The notes beneath the pieces are model-generated. The model did not search any database. It had not been told where the DNA came from and was given only the letters and a program-made list of their open reading frames with translations. This document shows positions 30,901 through 42,200 of a stretch of 64,000 nt of DNA, one piece after another. The position numbers and the translations under genes are program-made. Position 1 is the stretch's first letter; each line of letters opens with the position of its first letter. Source of the DNA: Sciurus carolinensis (taxonomy: Eukaryota > Chordata > Mammalia > Rodentia > Sciuridae); NCBI RefSeq assembly GCF_902686445.1, contig NC_062214.1, positions 49,113,454 to 49,177,453 on the forward strand. Direction: 5' to 3'.

Positions 30901-32639
30901 ATCCCTTTTGCATGTACCTCACCCAAGATCAGGGCCTGCTCAGGATCACATACACCCAAGTGGTTCACTGAGAGGGAATATAAAGACCTGGTCATTTAGA
31001 TCAAACTCAGGAAAACTCAAAGGGATTATTCCAGCTCCAGAGAACCATCTCTAGTTCTACATCATAGTTCTGTATGGATCTCCCCATTTCCATGGATATG
31101 GACCCCTAGAGCCCTGCTTAGGAAACCCCTACATGTCAGAGTTCTCTTATCAGGGTCCCTAACCTGTAGCAGAAAGCACTCAATAAGTATTGGTGAATGA
31201 CTATACTCACATGGAGAGCATGGTGTGTGTGTGTGTGTGTGTGTTAATGCTCCTGTTTAATACCTCGCTAGCATGAGAACTTCCCTATAAAATTTATCTT
31301 GGAAATCCAGTGACTTTAGAAATAAATTTGAAGATTTCAAGTATGAAGAAATCCCCCACCTCTCAGGAAACATCCTTCACAGTAAACCTTCAGCATCTTA
31401 CATGTTGTTTCGAAATGGCTAATTCCCACTACACCTGACCTGACCTGAAAGGAGGCACTCTCACTGCATATTTCTGTCCTCAACCTGATGTGAAGATTGA
31501 TCAGGGAACATCACTGCTTATATTTAAGCTTTGTGGAAATAAAAGTGGCCTGTCAGAGCCCAACTTAATCTACACTCTCGAGAAAATGCAAATAAAAAGT
31601 GGCAGATTCATCTTGATGCTCCAGGCAGATGCTCAACAAAAAAGTAATTTTCTCCAGCAGATTTCTTCCTAGAGCTCCACCTCTGGTGTCCTCTATGGGC
31701 ATCTATGGAGGAGCAGCCTGGAAAAGGAGCCCACTCCCAAGAAAGGGATGAGCCCACTGCTATCACACAGACTCAGAATGACACAGCGTTTGGGTAGCAG
31801 CATCCTTACTTCTCAACAGAACATGCTGCAGGCCCTGTCCCTGGGGTACCATCAGGAATAGCCCCAGCTCCCTCACAATCAGGTAGAGCTGACCCTTGGT
31901 CTGTGCCCATTGCCCCAGTCAACAATTACCACCAACATGGCTAGTCAATGATGCCCCAGCCCCTATAGTCCTGCACTGCAGTGTCCTCAAAGAAGTTTTA
32001 GGCCCAGCTGGACAGCTCAGTGATGGAAACATAGAACTTTGCAAGCACAGAAAAAAAAGGTGGCCAAGTCAGCTTAGGTGCAGCGGGATTTCCTTAAGGA
32101 AGAGACATCTTTCACGATGTCCATGGTGTCTCATGTCAAGGGACATGGATCCTGAGAATGATGCAGTTGGGCATAAGGTAGGAGCAATGGGGGCCAAAGA
32201 CCAGAGAGAAAGGGGTACTTGGTGGAGGGAGGCATGCACAAGGCTGGTGTGTTCGGAGGGTAGAAGTCCAGAAAGCACATGTTGAGGAATCAGAGTGAAG
32301 AGGGAACAGACAGCAGAGACCCTGGTGGTCCTTACCTGGATTACTCTGTCCAAATCCTGTTTACCTGCACAATGCATCCAACGGAGCACTGTACACTCCT
32401 GGTCCTCCAGGCCTGAGCATCTGCCTGCTCTCTGGGACACCTGTCAACTGCTGGTTGGCCTTATTCCATGTGATCTTTCTTTCCATTCTACATTCCAGGG
32501 GAAGGATTGCTATTGCAGTGGGGAGAACAAATGCATTTTTAAAAAATACACAAACACAGGGTTAATTTCATAATTAAATTTCACTCTCAGTCTTAAATGC
32601 AAGTTTTACCATTGATTGAAGGTATAAAATTAGTTCGTC
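30901..32639. other. Unique sequence, no gene recognised
   Basis: Ordinary DNA with a (GT)n run at 31223-31244 and an AGCACTCAATAAGTATTGGTG motif (31166) of L2/MIR type. Two opposed frames of 123-129 codons (31896-32285 + and 32069-32440 -) overlap each other and show no domain. Confidence 0.35.
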
Positions 32640-32790
32640 CATTATTTATGCTGTATTAACAAACCACCTTAATCTTACTGACTTAAAATAACACAATCCA
32701 TTATGGTTCTAATGAACCTCTGGTTTGGGGGGTGGGTGCAGTGAGATAGCTCATCTCTGTTCCCTGCTTGTTTTCAAGATGGTGCACTCA
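32640..32790 (-). repeat. Old LTR-like interspersed repeat fragment
   Basis: TGCTGTATTAACAAACCACC, GACTTAAAATAACACAATCC, TCTGTTCCCTGC resembles a common mammalian repeat also visible at 61.3 kb ('GTAACAAATTACC...CTTAAAACAACAC'). Assignment to family is uncertain. Confidence 0.35.
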
Positions 32791-33000
32791 TAAGATGTTC
32801 AAGTTGTTATTAACTCACCTGAGGCTGTGACCCAGGGTTTCCGTTCCACTCAAGGTGAACCTCTCCTCAAAGTGCTTTGTGTTTCCTTGTGGAATGGTGA
32901 CTGGATTCCAAGAGCTGGAATCTGAAAAGAACAAATCAGAAATGCATAGCAACTTTATGACTAAACTGAAACTCACATAATGTCAACTTCATCAGAAACC

Positions 33001-33197
33001 ATTTTTTTTTTTTTTTTTTAGTAGTGGGGATTGAACCCAGCAGCATTTAACCACTGAGCCACAATTTTTATTTTTGAAATAGTGTCTTGCTAAGTTGCTT
33101 ATGACCCTGCTAAGTTACTGAAGCTGGCCTCGAACTTGCAATCCTCCTGCCTCCTAAGTCACTGGGAAAACAGGCAAGTGCCACTATTCCCAGCTCA
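33001..33197 (-). repeat. Dimeric B1/ID SINE
   Basis: A T18 run (former A-tail), GTAGTGGGGATTGAACCCAG, ACCACTGAGCCAC (ID part), then TTGAAATAGTGTCTTGCTAAG, TGGCCTCGAACTTGCAATCC and TCCTGCCTCCTAAGTCACTGGG (B1 part). All in reverse orientation. Confidence 0.85.
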
Positions 33198-33839
33198 CCA
33201 TAAACTTTTGGTTGAAGCAGTCCCAAATGCCTGTGTGGAGCAAGGGAAGGACATATATATTTGTCCTCTTGATGGTGGGTGGCAAGATTCGAGAAAAGTG
33301 TATGTGATGGAGAGATAGTGTCAAGCCCATATTTGGAGCATCAGAGGAGTATGTATGTTCCACCTGTGGTGCCATTCTAAGGAATGCCAGGCGAGGCATA
33401 GATACCCATAATTCTTCACAGCTCATTCTCACTCACATCTGTTCTTCCCACCTCCTATGTTCCCAAACTGTGACTCTGAAATGCTTCAATGTGGAACCTA
33501 AAAATACGTATGGCAGTGTCAAGAGCACATTTGATGGAGGTGGTGCTAAATGCACCCATTAAGTATTACTGGTTCAGGTGGCACTCATGTTTCCAGGGAT
33601 GATACTTTCATTCTTCTTCGTTCTACATTACCTAAAACAGGTGGACCTGGATCTAGGACTATCTGGAGAGAAAGAGAGCCTGCAGTTATGTACATTTTGT
33701 TCTTTCCGTAAAAGAAAAATGAGGACTTTGGAAATTCAGATCCTCTTTGAGATTAGAGATTTAAACAACACATTTTTAATTTTAACCAGTTGTAAGTCAA
33801 AATGCTACAATAAAACAAAAAAGAGAGAAAGAAAATGAA
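33198..33839. other. Unique sequence, no gene recognised
   Basis: No gene recognised. A + strand frame at 33578-33838 (86 codons) ends in a Lys/Arg-rich low-complexity tail and has no known domain. Confidence 0.3.
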
Positions 33840-35170
33840 GAGCATTTGAGTCCCACACTTAAAATGAAGTACACACAAAGTTTAAACTGGTTATGACAAA
33901 AGCCTATAGTTGTATTTCTTAAACTACAAAGAAAACAAATTTTGGCAGTCTTTAAATATACATAGCTTAAAATACAATTTTTAGCACTTGGCACCATATG
34001 TATGCCATTATATTTGATTTTGCATTACTGTTTCACAATGAAGCTTTGTTTAAGGCTTTGATTTTTATGATTATGAAAGAAATAAGACAAAACCACAGTT
34101 TTTTTCTTACTTAAATTTCACCACTGTTGAAGTGGCTCTTCTGTGTTAAAAAAAAAAAGTACAACTATCGAAACTAAAAATTATAGAGTAATATTGCCAT
34201 TCTGCTGATTTTAAATATACAGTACATCATACATACTTTACAAGCAAGTTAAATGGAGATAAAGTTGAAATTATAGAGATGCAGATGACCTTTCAAAATC
34301 AACACAATGTGTTCTGATATTTCATGACTAATACCATGCATTTATGATCAATGAACCATGTGGTTTTGAATCGGATATAGAACATTAGTACTACAACTTG
34401 AGCTAAACTTCTGTATGGTTCATAATTTTTAAAGTGTGTAGTTAATATTATGCATGTTATTGTCCTTTCTTCCATTCTTACCAGTATGTGCCTATTTGCA
34501 AAACAAAAATGCTAATAATCAGTAATAGTCCTATAAAAGATGTCAACTCTGTTTAGTCATTGACTGATCTTGCTCTAACCTTAAATTTTTGTGATTATTG
34601 ACCTCAGTTGCATTTATTCTAAAATCCCCCCAAATTTATCTAACCATTTTCGAATATCAACATTACCCTGGTGTATTCACTGCTGTATGCTTTATTGTTC
34701 TTTGTTGCTGTTTTACGCCTTCATATTAGCAAAATATGAAATTCTGTGAAGAAAAAAAAAAAAAACCTTTGCTCTTTTTAAAAAAAAAGCCTTCTGTAGC
34801 AGGAAACGAATTGCTTATTCTTGAGAACTTTCCCATCAAGAATTTAGTAGATGCAGGTATACTTCTATCATTTTGATGTTTTTGTTAATGTTTCCAAACA
34901 ATGTACTTTAAAATCAGAATCATTTATCATTTTCATATACTTCTGATGCTCTTCATCACATTAGTGATGAAAAATGAGGTGTAATTCCCCAACCCCTGCC
35001 TGCAAGAACTAAGTAGGAACTTACTGTAAGTTGAAGGAAGTTCTGCTCTAACTCATGGATTGTGAAGAATGAACGGCTTTTGGGTCAATGGATTGTGATA
35101 CAGTGTATCTAGAAGCTATTGAATTCAACTTCCAATGCTTAATAAAAATTTTTATTCTTTTAGTATATAA
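33840..35170 (+). other. Possible 3'UTR or retrocopy tail, parent unknown
   Basis: About 1.3 kb of AT-rich, repeat-free sequence ending in AATAAAAATTTTTATTC (35141) and, about 25 bases later, an A9 run at 35169-35177. Its texture (T/A-rich, TATTTGC, TGTAAAT-like and ATTTA-like words, no frames) is that of a long mammalian 3'UTR. The A-run directly after the cleavage region suggests a processed, reverse-transcribed copy. I do not recognise the parent gene, and no matching target duplication was found. It could also be the true 3'UTR of a gene lying in the + direction. Confidence 0.4.
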
Positions 35171-35784
35171 AAAAAAAGGGTGAACCTGGTGGTGTGGGCA
35201 TAAATGCTCTGGCTGTCAGCCCCTGAAAACTGGTCTAGTAGATTAAAAATGGTGGTGGGTCTTACTCACATGACAAGGCATTTGGATGTGGGCAGCTGCT
35301 GATGTTGACACAGCTGCACAAGGATATTTGTCCTAGCTCTTATTCTCCGTATCTGGAGTGTCATTTTCATATCCTTTGCCTCTTAGCCCTAATATAGCTG
35401 CCATCATGGTCAATCACATGGGCTAATCAGGGCAGGGAATTCCTTCTCTCAATCTCCCCCAGCTTTGAGGAAGGCTGGCAAAGTAAATTTCCAAAAGATG
35501 GAGTGGCACTTCCCTGGGCTCTCAGCCATGGTCACTGTTAGTTCCATGACTGAAAAGTGGAATTTCCTCAACAAGGAAAAAAGGTGGGGTGTGGGGGGGT
35601 GGGTGCTCAGCTCCTTCAAATCCAACTATTGAGATATCAGAGCTTTGCAAACAGAGGCCATGAACCTGAGAATGAAGAGGAAGAGGAGAATAAGGAGGAG
35701 AGAGGATACACCACTTCTGAGATAACGACAAAACATTGGCTCAATTTGTTAGAAAGCAAAATGATGTGAACATTGTGCTTATTG

Positions 35785-36326
35785 TGTTACTGAAAGCTCA
35801 GTCCTTGTCCCCAGTACCAATCAAATAATGAGGACATGGTTTTGGAAAAAAAAAAAAAAAAAAGAAGTTTTACTATTTTGCTAACAAAGATAAAACACTG
35901 GTGACTCCTGTCCCAGAGGCTGTTGCCATCAGGGGAACGGGATTTTTTTTTTTTTTTTTTTTTTAAAGATTGAAGACTACATTCCAGGTGTTCTCTGTCC
36001 AGAGTTGTAATTCACTTGTTAATTTGGAATTTAGTCATTCTTTAAATCTTCTGGTGCCATCCCTGAAGTCTGAAATACTCCGTTCCTGTGGTTGGTTGGT
36101 GGGTGCTCAAAGACAGATAATTTTGCGGAGGATGGGAAAGAAAGGTGATCCTGTTTCTGTCTAGAATGGGGGAAAAGGTAATCTTATTTTCCCAGAGATT
36201 AGGGAGGGGGAGATATTAGGGAGCACCAGGGAGAGAGAAAGAGAAAGAAACGTTTGTTTTAAAAATAAGTCACAGTAACAGAGCAGTAAGGGCTATATTC
36301 AAAGCATAAACTGAACCACTATTACA
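35785..36326 (-). mobile_element. LTR of Arg-primed ERV family, copy 1 (solo)
   Basis: Same sequence family and orientation as the LTRs at 38.3-39.2, 44.1-44.6 and 48.6-48.9 kb. On the minus strand it runs from TGTAATAGTGG at 36326 to TTTCAGTAACA at 35785. Shared blocks include AAAGCTCAGTCCTTGTCCCC, AACACTGGTGACTCCTGTCCC, GTTGTAATTCACTTGTTAATTTGG and GGGCTATATTCAAAGCAT. Two insert-like homopolymers (A18 at about 35847 and T24 at about 35942) and a short tandem duplication near 36125-36175 add length. No primer site or polypurine tract adjoins, so it is probably solo. Confidence 0.75.
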
Positions 36327-38122
36327 ATTATGCCTTCAATTTCCACACCTTCCAGGTTGCCCTCTGTGCCTAATTAGTGTGTGTTGTGGAGTTTTTTTAG
36401 TTTGTTTTTGTTTGGGGGAGGGGGATCATTTTTGGTTTTATTTTGAGCATTAAATTATTCTCTATGCTACAACCCAGTACCCAACACAGAAAGAAATGAA
36501 TGGAAAAACGAACCTTCTTTCTTTCTACAAATGATCATTTTTGCTCATCCATTCCTGGCATACCCATTGAAGGACTGGAAAACATCCCCTCCCTGGCTAC
36601 AGGGCCATAGGATGAGCAGCATCCTCATTGCAGCCAGCCCAGCTGTGTCCCCTGCAGGAAGAGACTGCCAGGAGTCTCTGTCTGGATTTCAAGTCATCGG
36701 ATGTTTCTGGACCCAAAATGAATGGAAAAAGCATGAGAAGAATTCAGGAAAGAGGCCCTTGGGAAGTTGGTTAGCTATGACATAATTGGGTGAAAAACAT
36801 AATTAAAAAGAAGAAAAATAAGTCAGTGACTAATATCACAGAGGTAATATGAACTTTATTTCACAGAAAGTTGAAAGAACAAAATTGTAACACTTTAAAG
36901 ATTTTCACTGACTTCCTCCCCCCACCCTGAAACAAGGAACACTTCACACCCTAATAAAATAAGTGTTCTGATGGGCGGAACAGAAGAGGTTGATTTTACA
37001 GACAGAGAAAAGCTAAAGAAATCAGAAACTAAAATAAAAAGTAGATTAGTCATGTCAAAGTTACTATCCCTGTAAAAAGGGAAAAGAAAGAAAGAACAAA
37101 AGGAAGATAGCTGATTAGTTAACATTAGGTTATTTTAGGCCCCTTCTTTTGTGTAAGGATTAAGCAGAGAGAACTTCATTACCATGCAGATTGAAACTGG
37201 CCTGTTTCAGAAATTTAACTGTTCGTAATCAAGGCAGATGAACAGCTTAGTTTCAGCTTGGTGATGAACTTAAGCCAAGTGTCTTTGTTTTTATTTTAGC
37301 CTGTACTATTGGGACCTGAGACGGGCACTTAGTCCAAAATAATGTCTTCCCATAATTTTTATTTAACAAGCATATACCATGCCATTTTCTTACCAGATCT
37401 TCAAGAAAAACAAAAAACAAAAAACAAAAAAAACTTCCTCTGTGAGTCTGACTCTTAAAGCTATCTGAGAACATAGAATTGTTCAATCAAATCGATCCTA
37501 AATGGCCAATAAAACCACAGAGTGGGCTCCACTTGGATCTGGCCTATGAACTGGCCCTAGGCAAGAGGCCCCAGCTGTGGAGATCTGGGTAAGCAGTGGG
37601 TAGAAGGGGAGGAACATCCAACAACTCCATGCCTGAACTCTGATAATGTCCCAGGCACCACACAGGCTTTATGTCACTTTGCAAAAGCATGTGTGAAGCT
37701 TTACCATCATCATTTTAGAGACAGGAAACAGCACCAAGAGTTTAAATGACCTTCCCAGGTCTCACCATGTGAGCAGAGAGTTGTAGTGACTTGCTCTGTT
37801 CTCCTGAAAATAATTCCAATGGGTTTGGAAAAATGAATGTGTCTAAGGTTAACTCAGGTGGGGCAGTTGGATAAGAGAACAGGCTATGTGACAGAGAAAG
37901 CCTGGGTGGTGCTGTTCAGAGGACATGCTCCTCAGGAGGTCCAGGCAGGACTCTGGAATGGGGATTCCTAAGGTCTCTGCAGTTTAAGGAACCTGAGCTC
38001 AATGTTGTCCACACAGTCACTGAAGGACCATGGGATGACTAAAAGTGAGGGGTGAGGGGCGTTGTGCAGGGTTGTCCATGACAGCAGGAAGAATACAGGG
38101 AGGATGGGAAGGAGAGAGAGGC
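36327..38122. other. Unique sequence with a MIR-like fragment
   Basis: No gene. 37640-37800 (CAGGCACCACACAGGCTTTATG, ATCATTTTAGAGACAGGAAAC, CCTTCCCAGGTCTCACCATG) has MIR core order on the + strand. Minus-strand frames of 76-77 codons at 36895-37486 show no domain. Confidence 0.4.
37640..37800 (+). repeat. MIR-like SINE fragment
   Basis: Order of blocks matches MIR: 'CCAGGCACCA...TTTATG', 'ATCATTTTAGAGACAGGAAAC', 'AATGACCTTCCCAGGTCTCACC', 'GCAGAGAGTTG'. Diverged. Confidence 0.5.
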
Positions 38123-38262
38123 GTAACAGTATTTCACATCAGGCTTTCAGTATAGCCCTTGCTGCTCTGCCACTGTGACTTATTTTTAAAATGGCATGTT
38201 TCTTTCTCTTCCTCTCCCCTCCTTCTCCCTATTCTCTGCTCCTCCCAAATCTCTGAGGAAGT
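38123..38262 (+). mobile_element. Inverted partial LTR (U3 start) of the same ERV family
   Basis: TAACAGTATTTCACATCAGG, TATAGCCCTTGCTGCTCTGCC, ACTGTGACTTATTTTTAAAATGG, ATGTTTCTTTCTCTTCC match the minus-strand reading of the neighbouring LTR. This piece therefore lies in opposite orientation, directly against the end of LTR copy 2. Only the first 140 bases of U3 are present. Confidence 0.75.
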
Positions 38263-38266
38263 AGGA

Positions 38267-39202
38267 TATTGCCAAAAGCTGGGTCCTTGTCCCCAATGCC
38301 AATCCAATAATGAGGACATGGTTTTAAGAAAAAAGAAAAGGAAGGCTTATTGCTTTGCTAGCAAAAGAGAAACACAGGGAACTCCTGTCCCAAAGGCTGT
38401 GATTCTGCCCATCAGCAGGAATAGAGGGCTTTATAGAGGTGATACAAAGGCTACATTCCACATGTTCTCTATTGGAGTTGTAATTCACTTGTGAATTTTG
38501 GGAGAAAGTCATTTCTGAGATCTTCTGGTACCATCCCCAAAGTGTGGATTGCTTCCTTCTTATGGTGGTTATATACTCAAGGACAGATAACTCTGTCTAG
38601 AATGATGTTATGGTTTAGATTTGGTGTCCCCCAAAAGCTCATGTGTAAGACAATGCAAGAAGGTTTGAAGGAGAAATGATTGGGTCATAGCCTTAATCTA
38701 ATCAGTGAATTAATCCCTAATGTGATTAACTGAGTGGTAACTCGAGGTAGGTGGGGTGTGGCTGAAGGAAGTGGTTCATTGGTGGCGTGGCTATGTGGTA
38801 TATATTTTGTATCTGGTGAGTGGAGTCTCTCTCTCTGCTTCTTGACCAACACATGAGCTGATTACCTCTGCAACACTCTTCCGCCATGATGTTCTGGCTC
38901 ACCTTGAGCCCTGAGGAATGGAGCCGCCCTTCTACAGACTAAGACCTCTAAAACTGTGAGTCCCTGATTAAATCTTTTCTCCTCTATGATTGTTCTGGCC
39001 AGATATTTTAGTCACAACAGTGAAAGAGCTGACTAAAACAGATGGGAAAAAAGGTAATCCAGTTTCCCTTGAGAAAGAGAGGGGGAGAAATATGGGAGGA
39101 ACAGGAGAAAGGAAGAGAAAGAAACATGTTTGCTTTCAAAATTAGTTGCAGTGGTAGAGCAGCAAGGGCTATATTCAAAGCATAAAGCTGAACACTGTTA
39201 TT
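38267..39202 (-). mobile_element. 3' LTR of the provirus, interrupted by a MaLR LTR
   Basis: Minus strand ends at TATTGCC/GGCAATA near 38267 and starts near 39202. Contains CCTCTATAAAGCCCTC (TATA box, + strand CTTTATA at 38429-38435) and CAATAAGCC in the poly(A)-signal position (38349-38357 region). Interrupted at 38606-39040. To its right, minus-strand ACATTGGAAAAAA is a plausible polypurine-type tract, placing it as the 3' LTR. Confidence 0.75.
38606..39040 (+). mobile_element. MaLR-type LTR inserted in an ERV LTR
   Basis: TGTTATGGTTTAGATTTGGTGTCCCCC start, then ATGTGTAAGACAATGCAAG, AATGATTGGGTCATAG, GAGTGGTAACTCGAGGTAGG, GGTATATATTTTGTATCTGG, TCTCTCTCTGCTTCTTGACC, CATGATGTTCTGGCTCACC, GATTAAATCTTTTCTCC and GAGCTGACTAAAACA end. 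Complete, 435 bp. Comparison with the uninterrupted LTRs (44420 region) shows an intact CTAGGATGGGG where this copy is split. Confidence 0.85.
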
Positions 39203-42200
39203 TTTTCCAATGTCATTTTCTACATTCCATTTCTGTAGGAAAATGGGCGACAACATCTCCAAACTGCTTCCTGCTGAAAGGGGATGAAGTTGGGGAAAGA
39301 AACTCAAAGTCCTTGTTCTCTATCAGGTGGGGCATGAATAGTTAAGGGCATTCAGCATCAGAGAAGTCCAGAGGTCCACAGTAGCAGATGGCAGGTGACT
39401 AGACAAGGCATGCATAGGTCAGAGATGGCGCTAAGACAACAATAAAAATAGCAAAGCATTATTTTTTTGTAAATACTTAGCACAAAAATAATTAGTATTT
39501 CAGCCAGTCTCTGAAAACCATGAGGATGGTAACTCATAATCTTATCAGTGAAAAACAGATCAAGTTCATCAATGCAGGATGTTAGGAAGATTTGTAAGTC
39601 TATGAAATCAGTCTTAAATTAACTCAGGACAAATATGTGACTCTTGTGTTCATTATTATTAGGTACTCTCACACAAGAACCCTTCCCTCATAGCTTCTGG
39701 CTTTACTTATTTTGGTAGAGCTGACAAGTGTACATTGTAGGTTACATTTAAAAAATTATTGTTTTTACTTTTAAATGTCCATGTAGGACTGTGCTTTTAG
39801 GCTATATTTTCCTGCCAGGTGTTTAAGACCTGGCATATCTACTCTTAAGAGTCAGCTGAGATTCCTCAGAGATCACTCTTGGGGACATGTATGAAACCTC
39901 CTGGCTCCTTTAGCTTTCCATTACCAGTGGGGCCACTGGCCAGGATGGGTCAGGGTCTGGCTGACCATATGTGGCTTCTCTTGGAAGCATCAGGGACATT
40001 TCCATCTCAAATGACCTTCCTCTTTGCAGAATGTGCTCTGGTTGACATCCTATTTTCTAGGATCCTTTCTATCTCCTTGATCAGCAGACGGGGTGACTCA
40101 CCAGAGTTGCAGGGCTCAGAGAGGGGTCCTGTCATTCTCTGGGTCCTGGCTGACCTTAGAGGGCAAGGGTCACAATGTTGGTTGCTTTTACCTTGGTCCT
40201 TTTACTTCATTGACTTTGGTCTCCAAGGTTTTGGTTTTAAACACCCAGCAAGTCAGTTTCTCCAGTCATAAAGAGGGAGTAACAGGTTATAACTTCAATA
40301 TGTACAATTTTATAGATACCCCTTTCATTTAATTGGGGTTAGTATTAGCACTGGAAGTCAGCATTACATACTATCTGTCCAATAGGTGACGCCTTATTAC
40401 CTCAAATTAACCCAGGATTTTTTTGTTTTTGTTTTTGCTTTTTTTTTATTTTTGTTTTTATTTTTGTTTTTTGTTTTTTAGAAACAGCACTTCTGCAAAC
40501 TGATAACTGGTAACAGTTATAAAGTTTATAAGGAAAACAAAAAATTAACAGAGCAAAAACATATTCAGTTTGTCTAACAGCTATGAACAAAGAAAAATGA
40601 CTTTTATAATCTTGCACTTTCACTTAGTTATATATTATATCCCCTGTTTGTTATCACAGTAATCTTTACAACAAAAATCAATCTCTTGAACACAACTTTA
40701 AATGAGCTGAAGTCTAGCCTATTTTGGAACCATTTTAACATGGAGTAAGATGGGAGGCAGAGCCTTATCTCGGGTAATACAGGGCTCTTCACAAATCACA
40801 CAATACAACATTACATCTGAAACGTGAATCAAAGAAAGGCTAAGAGAGATTTTAATGTTATGTTTTGTGGAAAAAGTGGAAGAATTGTTCCATGTTTTAC
40901 AACATCACCTTTAAACAGATCAGGCTCTCCTTATTACCTTCCAAAAATGCATTTAAATTCCAATTCCAGTGTGAAGAGTAACACAAAATTGTATATATAA
41001 TTTATTGACAGCAGGTTACTTTATCCAGTTATAAAACATCAAATGACATGAATAAATGCCAACCAAATTTGTTATTTCTATACAAATCCAGGACTTTTTC
41101 TACAAATAATTTTAGCTTGGTTAACACCAACTTGGCAAAGTGCTCTCCTTTACACTTCACATTTAACTAAGATGAACTTTTAAAGTACAATTTAGAATCT
41201 AGAGTGCACAGTAACAAAAATCACAGGTCTGCATGTGTTAACAAAAATTAAAAGATAGCCTTAAATCTCTTATACATGTCGAAAACAGTGTTAATGATCA
41301 AAAATTTATTTAGTCAAAGCAAACAGATGTAAGACATGTCTTCAAATGACACTATGGCCCTTCTATGTCAGATACAATGTATAAAAGACAAGATCTATTG
41401 GTTATCTTGCCCATAAACTTACATAAACTTTCATTTTGCAAAAGTTACATAACACTTAAGGTTTAAACAAATATAGTTCTCAGATGCATCCATATACCTA
41501 GTCACATATATTTTTATTGTCAACAATATTGTTATAACCTAAATAACAGTTGTTTAACCAGTTACAAAGTAATTATTTAAGATTTTAAAACAAGTGCAAG
41601 CCCCAATTCCTTTAAGACTTTGTTTCCCCAAATTATAAAACCTAACAAATACAAGAAAATTATCTCCATAAATTTTAGCCAATTTAAACTCAAACACAAA
41701 CTTTTCAAGATTTACCTTCCGCAAACATTCTGGGACTTACTTAGACATTCACAAGTTTACATCCTTAGTTTTTTCCTCTTTCATCTTGAACTTCAGCCCA
41801 AGAATATTACTTTACAAGACAAAATACTTTCTCATCCAGAAACATCTCTTTTACCTTCTAATTTTCCATACTCAAATGTATTTTCATACCTAGAATTTTC
41901 TTTTATCTTTTCTAGTTTTGGGCCCTTTCTCAAATTCATATTCTGAAACAGCCTTTATGAATGTTATCTGTGCATTTAGTTTACACAACTAATTTCATCC
42001 CAGGAGAGGGTTGGACAATCCAGCATATACAAAAACTGTACCTTAATCTTTTTTATTCCAGGTTGCATTCAAGGGGTTGGAGCACAGGATGTTTTTGAGC
42101 CTGACCTGTATCCATTATCAGTATCACAATTGCCATCAACTTTGAGTTCTCCACTGTCATTTGTACCCAGAGGATCCTTTTGGTCCTTTTTCTTATACTA

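Noticed and set aside
31896..32440. Opposed frames of 129 and 123 codons as a host gene exon
   Set aside because: They overlap on opposite strands, have no domain or splice-site support, and their composition is ordinary.
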